Numbered from the stretch's first letter, positions 22,622-34,400 are shown. The stretch is DNA of 64,000 bases from Polyodon spathula (GCF_017654505.1 NC_054558.1:10558298-10622297), one strand, 5' to 3'. The notes: generated by a model not told the origin, from the sequence alone. Numbers and translations are program-made.

Positions 22622-24115
22622 TGGAGCTGTCACAACCCTGCGGGCTGTTTCTGAGAATCGGCCCCTGCAGCCTGTATCATGAGTTGTTGTACCTGGTTTT
22701 CAGGAAGGAATGAGGTCTGTCATATGGCCACAGTGACCTTTCACTCAGCTTTACAAAGTGATGTAGCCCTCAAGTTTGTGTACATTGGAAGGAGAAACCA
22801 TACACATCAAGCAGCCATTATCACAGGAGCAGGTGCCCATTCTCCTGCAAACATTTAGTGTATTATGGCTGTATTTAATGTATTTGCATTGTTTTGTACT
22901 GTTTGTATTTAATGCACTGTGCCTTGTATTTCATTGTATTTATTGTATTATGCATGGTTCCTCACTCTCTTGTAAAGCTCTTTGTGATGGTGGCCCACTA
23001 TGAAAGGCTCTATATAACTTAAAGATTGATTGATCTATCTAACATCCAGAGTCCATTGTTATTCTGTTTTATCTTCAGTGTAGGGTCTCGACCAATATGG
23101 AAACATTGCAGTTTAACCATTGTCTTGCCAAATGTCCAATACTGTAGATTTTACTGCAGCATTATTTAATAATTAAGTTAAGAGCGACATCCCTTATAAA
23201 AAAGCTTGATATCACGGTTAATGACGTCATCCAAACCTGCAATGGTTGTGGGTTCAACCCTTAGTGTCGAAACAACATGGCTGAATAAACCCAGCTTTCA
23301 ATGGGGAGTGGGGCTCAAACTCAGACTGATTGGGAGAGGGGATGAAAATCGTATATATACACACACATGAATCTTCCAGGTCAAAACATCCGGTGACATA
23401 CTGCTGAGCTATGGGACATGCTGTGTGTCTCAATGAGCAGCTGTAGGGTTCAGTGTCTCTGTAGGTCATGTACCTTGGGTTATATGCATCTAAGGGTAAT
23501 TCAGTCAGTTTAAGACTTTGTAATGATCTGTTTGTTGTTTGATTTATTTGTATTTATTTATTTATTTTTAACAATGTTTATGAAGTCAAGCCACAAGGGG
23601 TTTTAAGAAAATAATAAAATGTTTCTCTGACAATCCAAAGGGGACTTTAAATCAATCAGATTTTTTATAGTGTAATTTGTCTTTGGCAGATGGCTAATCA
23701 GCTCTGCCAGCCAGCCTGGGATGGGAATGCCACTGCAGCTCTGTGCAGCACTGCCACGAGTCACAAAGGTCTTTCTATCAGGCTCTGTTAGCTGGAGTTA
23801 AATTGAGGTTTGTCATATTAGAGTAAAGTTACTCAATCAGTCCGTGCACAAAGCCTAGAGGTAAACTATGGTAAATGTATAGTATAACCATGGGGAGAAG
23901 CACTGGGACAACTGCAAATTAACATGCACATTTACTAACTGACATTTCTCCCAATGTAATGCATTTGCAATGTAGCTAAACCTTTCCAGTGGGCACCCAT
24001 GTAATGGGCTAATGTACAATAGCTCATCTGGTTGTGTTTCAGTGTACTACCCATCTACCACTGCGGCCCCCAGTGTACTGGCCCTCAGGCTGGAATGACT
24101 GGAATAGGAGTGTGC
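22622..24115. other. Non-coding sequence with a LINE/SINE tail
   Basis: No gene recognised. At about 22969-23034 lies TGTAAAGCTCTTTGTGATGG-TGGCCCACTATGAAAGG followed by TATATAACTTAAAGATTGATTGAT. This matches the tail of the SINE at 37.5 kb in the opposite orientation and is typical of an L2-type 3' end (plus strand). The AT-rich sequence before it (22.85-22.97 kb) may be its 3' untranslated part. A degenerate ATGGTAAATG/CCATGG patch lies at 23865-23900. Confidence 0.5.
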
Positions 24116-24855
24116 GTTTGTTTGTATGTGAGTGTGTGTGTGTGTGCTTATATGTGAGTGTGTGTATGTGTGTTTGTGCATGTGTGTGTGTGTGTGTGTG
24201 TCTGTGCGTGTGTCTGTGTGTGCATGTTTGTATGGATGTGTGTGAGTGTTTGTGCATGTGTTGTTATGTGAGTGTGTGTTTGTATGTGAGTGTGTCTGTG
24301 TGAGTTAAAGCATGTGTAGGTGTGTATGTGTGTTTGAATGTGAGTATGTGTGTGCATGTTTGTATGTGTGTGAGTTTGTTAATGTGTGTGTGCGTGTGTG
24401 TGTTTGTGCGTGTGTTTGAATGTGAGTGTGTGTGAGTAAGTGTGTGCGTGTGCTTGAATGTGAGTGTCTGTGTGTGTGTGCGTGTGTTTGTGTGTGTATG
24501 TGTGAATGTATGATTGTATGTGCGTTTATGTGTGTGATTGTGTGTGTGGGTGCGTGTGTTTGCATGTGAGTGTGTGTTTGTGCATGTTTGTATGTGAGTG
24601 TGTGTGCTTCTATGTGAGTGTGTGTGCATGTTTGTGAGTGTGTGTGAGTTAGTGCGTATGTTTGTATGTGGGTGTGTTAGTGCGTGTGAGTGTGTGTGCA
24701 TGTGTTTGTATGTGAATGTGTGTGAGTTAGTGCGTGTGTTTGTATGTAACTGTATGTGTGTGAGTTTGTGGTGTGTGTGTATGTGAGTTAGTGCATGTGT
24801 TTGTATGTGAATGTGTGTGAGTTAGTGCATGTGTTTGTATGTGAGTGTGTGTACT
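24116..24855. repeat. Degenerate (TG)n tract, about 740 bp
   Basis: Long TG-rich tract with frequent TTTG, TATG, GAG and GCA interruptions, partly organised as GTGTGAGT/TTGTATGTGAGTG higher-order units. The apparent proteins rich in His-Thr (minus) or Cys-Val (plus) are artefacts. Confidence 0.95.
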
Positions 24856-25501
24856 GTAAATACTGAGACACACAAATCTGTCTAAGCCTGCTACTGCTGT
24901 ACTCAATACTACCACAGCTGACAACCAATGCGTTACATCCACTTCACAGGGATATAATGAATAGGAGTGCTTCAATATGAAGTTGTGATAACACTCCCTC
25001 CATTTACTGAAAACAATCAAAGACGAAGCAGATGTTCCGTCATTTTTTCTTTTTTCACGCAGGCTAAGTTAACCCTGGGGATCTTTGCACTGTTTCATAG
25101 GAAAGAGAACACCCAGAATCACTAGAAGAAATTGAATGTTCCCAGTTAAGGAGGCAATAAATCCATTCCATGTCATGCAGTTTTATTGGGTCTATACTTC
25201 TGCTGTGGTATCTGAGGAGGCTGCAACACTTTATTATCATAGTTAATCTCTCTTGTAACCCAGTCAAAATGAGAGCAGACCATTCCACTTCATTTTTTGT
25301 CATTGCAATATATAACATATATTGGCATTTTATTATTGCTTTATCACCTTGAAATGTATTATTTCCTGGCAAAATTGAAGAGAATATATTTGACATATCT
25401 CATGGCATTTCTCTATATACCCTCCACTGAACATCAATAAAACATGTGAAAACACAAAAGTATCCAGGTTATTTGAGTACTTACATAAATTTGTTATAAA
25501 A
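24856..25501. other. Non-coding sequence
   Basis: No recognised gene. The minus-strand frame 25064-25396 (110 codons) shows no motif that I know. Confidence 0.4.
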
Positions 25502-25597
25502 TAATAATAATAATAAGAAGAAGAAGAAAGAAGAAAAGAAGAAGAAGAAGAAGAAGAAGAAGAAGAAGAAGAAGAAGAAGAAGAAAGAAGAAGAAGA
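25502..25597. repeat. (AAG)n/(AAT)n microsatellite at a CR1 5' junction
   Basis: A few AAT units, then about 28 AAG units with small interruptions, purine-only on the plus strand, ending at the 5' truncation point of the CR1 copy. Confidence 0.93.
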
Positions 25598-25645
25598 GAT
25601 TTTCAACTTGAGCACAATAATCTGTTATACAATGACATTAGAAAT

Positions 25646-26263
25646 GTGTGTAGCAAAGGAGAAGCCATACTAATGGGGGATTTCAACTTCCCCCAAATAA
25701 AATGGGAAAACCCGGTGGGTAGCACGAAGGATGAAATAGAAATGGTGGAAATGACAAATGACTGCTTCCTAACACAATTTGTGAAGGCACCCACTAGAGG
25801 GGAGGCATGCCTTGATTTAGTCTTTTCAAATAACGAAGATAGAATAACTAAAACAGAGGTCAGAGAACCACTGGCAAACTCAGACCACAACATGGTCTCA
25901 TTTGAAGTGTTTTTTAAATCCTCAAAAGTAAAGACTAAAGCTAAGGTTTACAATTTTAGAAAAGCAAACTATGAAGGCATGAAACAGAGACTAACAGAAG
26001 TAGATTGGAGTAAAATAGAGAAAACACCCACAGAAGAAGGATGGTTGTTCTTCAAAAACGTAGTACTAGAGGCGCAAAACAATTATATCCCTAAAGTAGA
26101 CAAATCTAAATGTAAAACTAAATTGCCAAAATGGTTTAATAGATCAATTAAAAAAAAATATTCAGCGAAAAAAGGCACTTTACAGAGCATTAAAAAAGGA
26201 CCAAAAAGAAAGTACACAGAAAGAGTACACAGAACTGCAAATGCAAGTCAAAAAGGAAGTTAG
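25646..26263 (+). pseudogene. CR1 ORF2 endonuclease (partial) and linker
   Basis: C-terminal half of an apurinic-like (APE) endonuclease, the domain that nicks target DNA to prime reverse transcription. Visible motifs are ILMGDFNFPQIKW (the conserved GDFN), the loop ACLDLVFSNN, and the catalytic SDHNMVSFEV (SDH). The N-terminal half with the first metal-binding residues is missing by truncation. The frame is lost near 26158, where an A-run has nine A against eight in the intact frame of the copy at 45.8 kb; the reading continues in another frame as the basic linker (26241-26438). Confidence 0.92.
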
Positions 26264-26438
26264 AAAGGCCAAGAGAGAAATAGAAATGAACATTGCTAAG
26301 GGAGCTAAAACCAATTCCAAAATGTTTTTCCAATATTACAACAGCAAGAGAACATTCAAAGAGGAGATTAAATGTTTAAGAGATACAAATGGCAAAATCG
26401 TAGAGGAAGAAAAAAAAAATAGCAAATATGTTAAATGA
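26241..26438 (+). pseudogene. CR1 ORF2 linker region, frameshifted
   Basis: The basic stretch between endonuclease and reverse transcriptase (VKKEVRKAKREIEMNIAKG, FFQYYNSKRTFKEE), normally contiguous with both. It ends early because the next A-run (about 26410) has ten A, one more than the copy at 46.1 kb. Confidence 0.85.
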
Positions 26439-26542
26439 TTACTTTTCACAAGTTTTTACAAAGGAAGATACTGACAACATGCCCCACATGTCATCCAGTT
26501 CCTATCCAGTTTTAAATAAACTTTAGCATAACTGAGGCAGAA

Positions 26543-28033
26543 GTGTTAAAGGGACTAGGAGCTCTTAAAATAAACAAATCCCCTGGGCCGGATGAGATCC
26601 TCCCAGTAGTACTCAAAGAAATGAAAGAAGTAATTTACAAACCGCTAACCAAGATCATGCAGCAGTCTCTTGACACAGGGGTGGTACCGACAGACTGGAA
26701 AATTGCAAACGTAATACCGATCCACAAAAAGGGAAACAAAACTGAACCAGGTAACTACAGACCAGTAAGCCTGACTTCTATTATATGCAAACTTATGGAA
26801 ACTATAATAAGATCCAAAATGGAAAATTACCTATATGGTAACAGAGTACTGGGAGACAGTCAACATGGTTTTAGGAAAGGGAGATCGTGCCTAACTAACT
26901 TGCTTGATTTTTTTGAGGATGCAACATCGATAATGGATAATTGCAAAGCATATGATATGGTTTATTTAGATTTCCAGAAAGCTTTTGACAAAGTCCCGCA
27001 CAAAAGATTAATTCTCAAACTGAACGCAGTTGGGATTCAAGGAAACACATGTACATGGATTAGGGAGTGGTTAACATGTAGAAAACAGAAAGTACTGATT
27101 AGAGGAAAAACCTCAGAATGGAGTGTGGTAACCAGCGGTGTACCACAGGGATCAGTATTAGGTCCTCTGCTATTCCTAATCTACATTAATGATTTAGATT
27201 CTGGTATAGTAAGCAAACTTGTTAAATTTGCAGACGACACAAAAGTAGGAGGAGTGGCAAACACTGTTGCAGCAGCAAAGGTCATTCAAAATGATCTAGA
27301 CAAGATTCAGAACTGGGCAGACACATGGCAAATGACATTTAATAGAGAAAAGTGTAAGGTACTGCACGCAGGAAATAAAAATGTACATTATAAATATCAT
27401 ATGGGAGATATTGAAATTGGAGAAGGAATCTATGAAAAAGACCTAGGAGTTTTTGTTGACTCAGAAATGTCTTCATCTAGGCAATGTGGGGAAGCTATAA
27501 AAAAGGCTAACAAGATGCTCGGATACATTGTGAAAAGTGTTGAATTTAAATCAAGGGAAGTAATGTTAAAACTGTACAATGCACTAGTAAGACCTCATCT
27601 TGAATATTGTGTTCAGTTCTGGTCACCTCGCTATAAAAAAGATATTGCTGCTCTAGAAAGAGTGCAAAGAAGAGCGACCAGAATTATTCCGGGCTTAAAA
27701 GGCATGTCATATGCAGACAGGCTAAAAGAATTGAATCTGTTCAGTCTTGAACAAAGAAGACTACGTGGCGACCTAATTCAAGCATTCAAAATTCTAAAAG
27801 GTATTGACAGTGTCGACGCAAGGGACTTTTTCAGCCTGAAAAAAGAAACAAGGACCAGGGGTCACAAATGGAGTTTAGAAAAAGGGGCATTCAGAACAGA
27901 AAATAGGAGACACTTTTTTACACAGAGAATTGTGAGGGTCTGGAATCAACTCCCCAGTAATGTTGTTGAAGCTGACACCCTGGGATCCTTCAAGAAGCTG
28001 CTTGATGAGATTTTGGGATCAATAAGCTACTAA
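26543..28033 (+). CDS. CR1 ORF2 reverse transcriptase domain, intact frame
   Basis: A 496-codon open frame covering the whole reverse transcriptase and C-terminal region of CR1 ORF2, opened at an internal Met because upstream frameshifts cut it off from the endonuclease. Motifs in order: NKSPGPDEILPVVLK (RT 0/1), IANVIPIHKKGNK and NYRPVSLTS (RT 2), QHGFRKGRSCLTNL, YLDFQKAFDKVPH with the first catalytic Asp (motif A), GVPQGSVLGPLLFLIYIND (motif B), FADDTK with the catalytic Asp pair (motif C), then the thumb and LEYCVQFWSP/RRATRIIPGL. All catalytic residues are present. It copies the element RNA at a nicked chromosomal site; without the endonuclease in frame this copy cannot retrotranspose unaided. 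It is not a host gene. Confidence 0.93.
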   Translation: MLKGLGALKINKSPGPDEILPVVLKEMKEVIYKPLTKIMQQSLDTGVVPTDWKIANVIPIHKKGNKTEPGNYRPVSLTSIICKLMETIIRSKMENYLYGNRVLGDSQHGFRKGRSCLTNLLDFFEDATSIMDNCKAYDMVYLDFQKAFDKVPHKRLILKLNAVGIQGNTCTWIREWLTCRKQKVLIRGKTSEWSVVTSGVPQGSVLGPLLFLIYINDLDSGIVSKLVKFADDTKVGGVANTVAAAKVIQNDLDKIQNWADTWQMTFNREKCKVLHAGNKNVHYKYHMGDIEIGEGIYEKDLGVFVDSEMSSSRQCGEAIKKANKMLGYIVKSVEFKSREVMLKLYNALVRPHLEYCVQFWSPRYKKDIAALERVQRRATRIIPGLKGMSYADRLKELNLFSLEQRRLRGDLIQAFKILKGIDSVDARDFFSLKKETRTRGHKWSLEKGAFRTENRRHFFTQRIVRVWNQLPSNVVEADTLGSFKKLLDEILGSISY

Positions 28034-28114
28034 CAACCAAACGAGCAAGATGGGCCGAATGGCCTCCTCTCGTTTGTAAACTTTCTTATGTTCTTATGTT
28101 CTTATGTTCTTAAC

Positions 28115-30042
28115 TTAAAGTAGAAAGGTTTCTGCAGAATATTGCAAAGTCATTATAAGCCCTGAACTGGCTCCAGCATTGATGTTGTATCAATAGACAT
28201 GGAGGCCATAAACATGCACAGAATGTGAATAGCAAGGCTTCCAAGGAGCAATGCCATGTACTGAGTGTAAACAGCAAGCTCCCCTCTCCCTGCCTCCACT
28301 CCCAGGGTCTGCCTCCATGCCAGCCTGACCGCTCACCTTCATGGGATTGTTTCGAGCACGTGCATTTCTAGCTGCACTTTGTGTGTATGAACACAAAGTG
28401 TTCTGAAGCAGTTAACGGTTGTCGCTGTGAAAGTGGGGTATATTTTAATGATCTAAACAGCAATGGTTTATCAGTCTTTGCACATGCTTTCCCCTTAGTT
28501 GTAATGCATGCTTTTACTGCAAACATCTATGAGGTTCACAATCCTTCCCTATGCTTTACCATGTTTTCACTATGCCTTATAGTACTTTACTATGCTTTTA
28601 TTGTAGGAAACCTTTACAAGGGCTGATTCTGCTCCTCTGGTCTTACAGGCTCTTGAACTGGTTGACACAGAGAAAGAGCTGCAGGACGACAGTACTGTGA
28701 AACCTTGGGAGGAGCCTGCTTTAAAAGCAGAGCATTGCTTGGATGGTGCAGTAATGCACAGCGACTAATTTATTATTGTTCCTTGGCAGATGTTAGCGTT
28801 CACGGCCAGTTCACCAAATGTACTCACTGCCAGGACCACTTGATATTTTACTCTGCAAAAAGAAAGAAAAAAAGAAATCATTGCTTTAGTCTGAATCTTA
28901 TTATTCATAAAAATCAGCAGTTTGTGGAAACTAATAAACAGAAATATGAAAACATACTTCAGTCAATTTCCTGCACCATATCTGTGACTAATGAGTTCTG
29001 TAGCTGTGCATAATTACTGAAAAAATGAATCATTTTTGATGAAATGTCCCAAAATGTGGGCGATCAAATTACAGTGGGAGCACAGATACATCTTTTTTTT
29101 CAACTAACATCAATTATTTTTACAAAAGCCTCTAGAAAGCTCTTGCAGGATTTCTATTATGAGAAGCCTGGCATGCATTCCTACATGGCCCAGTATTACC
29201 CAGCTGTGCAGCGCACCTCCTCCAGCACTGGCCTGCATTTACATGCATAACCAGGGATTTCAATGAGATTTATCAGACTGGCGATTGAAGCTGCTGCTAT
29301 TGTACATCACACAGGTGAATATCAGCAAACTGCAGCTAAATATCATTCATCTTGCATTTCCTTTGAAATCATAGTGCTATCTCAACTGGCATTATTTGTT
29401 TGTTTGTTTTTATATTTGCATATTATGTTTTGATGTATATGTCAGATGCTTTTATTGATACCAGTTGCTTTACCACAATACATCCTGTAAAATACCTTAG
29501 TAACAACACTGGGGAATGGATAAAGCGGAATTAGTTTCTAATGTAATTTCTAAGTTATATTATCTTTCCCTGACCTTTTAATGATTCCTGGTTCCAAAGA
29601 AATCACATGATGCCGTGACCTTTCACCATTCATCCAGTTACTATGGGGCCAGCAGAGCTGAAAGCTGCTTAACCTTTTTTCCTAAAATAAATTTACACCA
29701 ATCTGCACATCACCAAATTAAATCATTCAATTTACACGTGAGCTAATTAAGTTTGTTAGCACTATAAACACCCTCTTCACTTACCTCTCAGTTGCTTTTT
29801 GATTTCATTGTAACCCACCACCTCCCCTTCTCCACCTTTCTTTAAAACAATTTCTAGGTTTTGTCAATGGGGGGTCTCTGCCTCGTTCACTCAGCCAGGC
29901 AGCGAGCCCTCAAACCAAGTTAAGTTGGATGCCAAATTAATGTGTATATACAACATACTTCTGTGTAAAATCGCATACTCTGCATTCTCCACAATAAATA
30001 TTTGTACTAAAACATTTTGTGATTGATGTTTGTCCCAAACTA

Positions 30043-30044
<2 letters not shown>
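28115..30044. other. Non-coding sequence
   Basis: No gene recognised in either strand. A CATGCTTT/CCATG-like degenerate patch lies at about 28500-28610. Small frames at 28381-29250 have no motif. Confidence 0.45.

Positions 30045-30045
<1 letters not shown>

Positions 30046-30112
<67 letters not shown>
30046..30112. repeat. (AAT)n microsatellite
   Basis: About 22 AAT units. Confidence 0.97.
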
Positions 30113-30113
<1 letters not shown>

Positions 30114-30426
30114 GTAAGTTCTCTAAGCTGATGAGCACTACCACTCTCAGTTACTCAAGAGCAGGACGTGTGGAGGGGCATGTGGGGCTAGGGAGGTGGT
30201 GCTTCTAAATATAACCCCATCCCTCTGTTCCAGAGCAGCCCTTTCTCTCTCTCAGCACCTCCAAGGCAATCCCCCCTCATCCTGCTCTTTAATTAGGCAG
30301 TACGTCAATCACTCAGTCTTTCAAATGCAGTCAGCAGCTTTTTGAAAATAGCCGTCATTGGCTACTTAGAGAATTCATGCATTTTTTAAATATGGAGCTG
30401 ACATGAAGGGGGAGAAGGGGGAGTAA

Positions 30427-30457
<31 letters not shown>

Positions 30458-30830
30458 TGCATTCCTTTGGTAGTATCTGGACAGCAAAGTAGATTGTTGT
30501 GTCAACCCAGTCGTAACTAAACGATTTATTTTGCTAGTCAGTTAAAAAGCGATGTGTTAAGTTTGGCAATAAAAAAAAAAAAGAAAGGGACAAGGAGGTT
30601 TATGTTGACGGCTGCAGAATTTCATTCCAGCCATGTGGGTCCCTGTGAGGCCTGCAGTCTTGTCAGGTTTTATGACACGCGGCGTGTGAGGTTACTGTGG
30701 CACACACTTAAGAAGCTGCTAGAGGCTACAAATGTCACGGGTGGCCTGGGTTGATTTGTCTTAATCTCAATCTAGGCTTCGATTCTGGGTGGAGGGGGGT
30801 GCATAAGGGGGGGCTGAATGAAGTATGTCT
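30113..30830. other. Non-coding sequence with a G homopolymer
   Basis: No gene recognised. A run of about 22 G (30436-30457) follows a GGGGGAGAAGGGGGAG stretch, a strong candidate for four-stranded G-DNA and also for assembly error. Confidence 0.5.
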
Positions 30831-30861
30831 GTTTGTGTGTGTGCGTGTGCGTGTGCATGTG

Positions 30862-30898
<37 letters not shown>

Positions 30899-31170
30899 AT
30901 GTGTTACAGGGCTGGTTTTGGGCAGGGGTTATGCAAAACGTTAGTGTGTTTTGCCCATTACAACTAGCCTTTGCCCCTGAGACCAGCGATCATTAACAGG
31001 TTAAATAAACCAGCAAACATCCCCCTGTCTGTAGTTCTCAGGGGTTAAAAGCTTAGGTGTTATTCACTTTGAAGTTTTTACTTCAAATTAAACAATGCAC
31101 GTCACAGTCTGTGTGTGTGTGTGTGTATGTGTGTGTGCATGTGCATATGTGTGTGTGTGTGTGTGTGTGC
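30831..31170. repeat. Two (TG)n microsatellites
   Basis: TG tracts at 30831-30905 and 31108-31170, with ATGTGCATGTG and TATGTGTG interruptions, separated by 200 bp of unique sequence. Confidence 0.95.
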
Positions 31171-33230
31171 GCTTTTGCTGAAGGAATGATTGATTGCTCT
31201 ATTCAGACTAGATTATTTGTACCTTTGATCATCAGCCTTTGTCTTAAATTACTCTCATTGTCGTGGATCTGCTTAGAGTTTCACGCTTGCATTTGATTAA
31301 TTTGTAATGTATGTGTTTTGTTCCTGCAGTATTGTTGAAAAGGTTTACCCGAAGTCAGGTGTTAAAGGGGTTTACAAAAAAAAATAAAAATATATAAAAT
31401 GATAACATTTAGAACCCCTGCCCCCCAAGACTATATTAGATGCAGCTGTTTATAGTTCTGGAGCAACATCTGACTTAAAACAACATATAAGTCATGCAAA
31501 CATATTGAATGTAAATAGCTTTATGGATCCAGCCTCAACTGAGAAAGCAACTTGCTGACACCATGGCTGATTAATGGGAGCACTAGTGTGAAGAATTGGG
31601 ACATGTAATAAAGTCCCTGTGCAATTCCCCCCTGCCCCTCACACTCAATGATTTGCTTAGCATGTGTGGAGAGAAGAGAAGCCACTGTGCAGCAATGGCA
31701 ATCCTGGCAATCCTGGAGACACAGGCTGGGGTGCAGAGACTCCCAGTGGACGCTAGCTAGAGGGGCTGCTCCTTCAGCCCAGGCAGTAAGAGGTGTGGGA
31801 GGGGTCCTTGGCTTCTGGTAAGGAAGCAAAGTAGCACCTGGTTATTCTGTAGACTGGTGGAGTGTTCATTCTTTTGAAATCAAACATTTATACATTTAAA
31901 GAATTTTGCTCACCTATTGTCAAAAATATGCAGGTAAAATATGGAAGTGGTATAGTATTGCCCAGCTTAATTTTTCTTTCATATTTTAATGCATTCAAAG
32001 TCTTCAACCATAAATGAAATATATTGCAACAACGAGTGCAGTTGAAGCCTTCACAGCTGTCAGGATGCACCCTGAACCATTTTCAATTCTAAAGCTATAG
32101 TAATATGAAACAACTTCAGACCGCTCACAAGGCCCTGATTGAATGTCTGAGTTGTTAATTGCTGGTCTGGTAACTGTATTGCATGTGTTAACCCTTTGTG
32201 CTAAGGTTGGAGTAAATTGTAGCCCATTGAGTCTTCTACACATGCATGATTTAACAACCATTACAAACACAAGTTTAAATATCTGGTTCCAGAAAAGTTC
32301 CAGACATCAGTACATCACTCATGTGTGCGATTCAGTAATAATTCAACACCTTTGCTCTTGCCCTGCCATGTACACATCACCACCTCCCCCCTGCTGTTGC
32401 ACTGGCCACTTCTTTCTCACTATCCCCGGTGAATCTGCCTGCCCCTGCAGATCAACTGCTAATTAGTGGCTTTTTGATGTGCAGCCTGATCTGCAGAGAG
32501 ACACTGAATTGAGCCACCGGGCCATACAAGGGCACAACAGAGGTACTTGCAAGGTACTAAGAGGACCGTGACTGTTTATGGAAGGCAGGATTAATCCAAC
32601 CATTAATGTGTTTATTGTTTTTATGTACTCATTATTATTATGGTTTAAAGCCATGCATCTCATCCTAATGCTCATTTAATATAGAGCTCCTGTAAGCTCA
32701 TGGTTAAGTTTTATTAGCTGTACAGGCAGTTTATTGGGAACCAATAAATAATGAAAAAGACGAGAACTGGAATCCACCTGAATTCAGCCCTTTGAAACCC
32801 CAAACCTGGATATAATGAACAACAGACCCACAGAGCCTAAAGAAAGGTTTAAGACTCACTGTGGCACTGCTTGCATCAAATAAATGTATTTTGATAGCCA
32901 TATGGTTGCGAATTGAGATCTATTCAAGACCATTACATTGATAAACCATGAAAAAAAATATATAAAAAATATTTAAATTCAAAAGCTCATTTTCACACTG
33001 TTTATATCGGGCAGCCTACACAGATCCGGAACAGTTGGCTTTCTGTAATTACACCAGACTGGTTGTGAACGAGCCACCCCCAAATCCCACACCTGCTGGC
33101 GGAGCTGAATGTCCTGTCGAAGTCCAATGCCAAGAAGACCCGATGAGCACAGATGCAGGCTTCCATATGGTCATCAATGAAAACCTGGCTCTGAGCTTGT
33201 CCAATGGGAACGTCAAGCAGGGGGACTGTC
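31171..33230. other. Non-coding sequence
   Basis: No gene recognised. The stretch 33000-33260 is GC-richer than its neighbours and open on both strands (75 and 95 codons), but shows no known domain. Confidence 0.4.
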
Positions 33231-33385
33231 ACACATCCAGGAGCGCAGGGAGGGTATAGATGGTTCAGTATGTGCAGGGGTACTGTCACATTCAGGAGCG
33301 CAGGGAGGGTATAGATGGTTCGGTATGTGCAGGGGCACTGTCACATTCAGGAGCGCAGTGAGGGTATTGATGGTTCAGTATGTGA
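33231..33385. repeat. Tandem repeat, 55 bp unit, about 3 copies
   Basis: Units of CAGGAGCGCAGGGAGGGTAT-AGATGGTTCAGTATGTGCAG-GGGTACTGTCACATT. Downstream (33465-33520) are AATAAA and a T/G-rich stretch, an arrangement that would fit the U3 repeats and polyadenylation region of an LTR, but no LTR ends could be defined. Confidence 0.8.
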
Positions 33386-33734
33386 TATGCATGCTCATGT
33401 TTTCATGCTTTAGAATGTGTTCTTTTTATTTTATGTTATGCTTGTTCCTCGAGCCACGCAGGCTTTTGTTAATAAAATTCAACATTTACTGCAAAAGATG
33501 TTCTCTGTGTCGCTGCCTTCATTACAATTGCAAAACAACTTCACCTCCTCGTGGCCTATTGAAATTACAGATTTGCATGACGCAGGGGATTCTTCAAGCT
33601 TGTTTATGTATGAATCCAGGGAAAGATAGTCTCAAGGTAAAGTATCTTGAACTTTCAACATAACCCCACTTTAAAGGTGATGTAAAAGGGTAGAGCATGG
33701 CACTTTGATCCCTCTTGCATAAAGTGAATTTCAC

Positions 33735-33948
33735 CTGCATGAATGGGATTGTGCTCTTGTGTAGAGCGTGTACTGCATGGCGTATGTGTTTAATGGATAG
33801 TAAATACATGAATGGGATTGTGCTCTTTTGCAGAGAGTGTACTGCATGGAGTATGTGTTCAGTGGATAGTAAATACATGAATGGGATTGTGCTCTTGTGC
33901 AGAGAGTGTACTGCATGGAGTATGTGTTTAATGGATAGTAAATACATG
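33735..33948. repeat. Tandem repeat, 69 bp unit, 3 copies
   Basis: Each unit holds ATGAATGGGATTGTGCTCTT, GTACTGCATGGAGTATGTG and TTAATGGATAGTAAATAC. Since 69 is a multiple of three, several frames on both strands stay open with 23-residue repeats (33594-33956, 33715-33987, 33731-33991); these are artefacts. Confidence 0.92.
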
Positions 33949-34090
33949 GTAACCAATTCAACCTATCAAAAGATACCCAGTTGCTAACCAATGAATGCAG
34001 GAAGAGATCAAACTAAATACCTATGTTAAACACCAGTTGGTATAAACACAATAGCCTGCTACAAATCCTTTTATTCTGTCTCACCTCGTA

Positions 34091-34400
34091 TGAGAACATA
34101 AGACCATAAAGTTTGTGTGCCATTAGGCCCATCTTTGGTTTGGTTGTTAGTAGCTTATTAATCCCAGAATCTCATCAAGCAGCTTTTTGAAGGATCCTAG
34201 GGTTTCAGCTTCAACAATATTACTGGGGAGTTGGTTCCAAACCCTCATGATTCTCTGTGTAAAAAGTGCCTGGTATTTTCTGTTGTGAATGCCCTTTATC
34301 TAATCTCCACTAGTGACTCCAGCTCCTTGTTTCTTTTTTCAGACTGAAACAGTCTTTTTTTTTTACTCACAACAATTTTATTCAGGTTATTCAAATATTT
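34091..34400 (-). mobile_element. CR1 LINE, older 3' fragment
   Basis: Diverged copy of the CR1 3' end in minus orientation. It starts with decayed CATAAGA repeats and carries the untranslated block (GGCCCATCTTTGGTTTGGTTG) and the C-terminal ORF2 codons in reverse (GGATCCTAGGGTTTCAGC, TTACTGGGGAGTTGG). Many substitutions and small indels separate it from the young copies, so it is an older insertion or a different subfamily. Confidence 0.88.

Larger units (their letters stand above)
25598..28114 (+). mobile_element. CR1 LINE, long 5'-truncated copy
   Basis: About 2.5 kb, the longest uninterrupted CR1 here. It begins inside the endonuclease domain (GAGCACAATAATCTGTTATAC), contains the EN-RT linker, the whole RT and C-terminal region, the short 3' untranslated block and four TTCTTATG units. 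The tandem 8-bp 3' end and the RT type define the CR1 clade. No clear target duplication is visible. Frameshifts are single bases in A-runs and one extra A at about 26520. Confidence 0.96.

Noticed and set aside
24039..24786. His/Thr-rich and Cys/Val-rich frames
   Set aside because: They are translations of the TG/CA tract.
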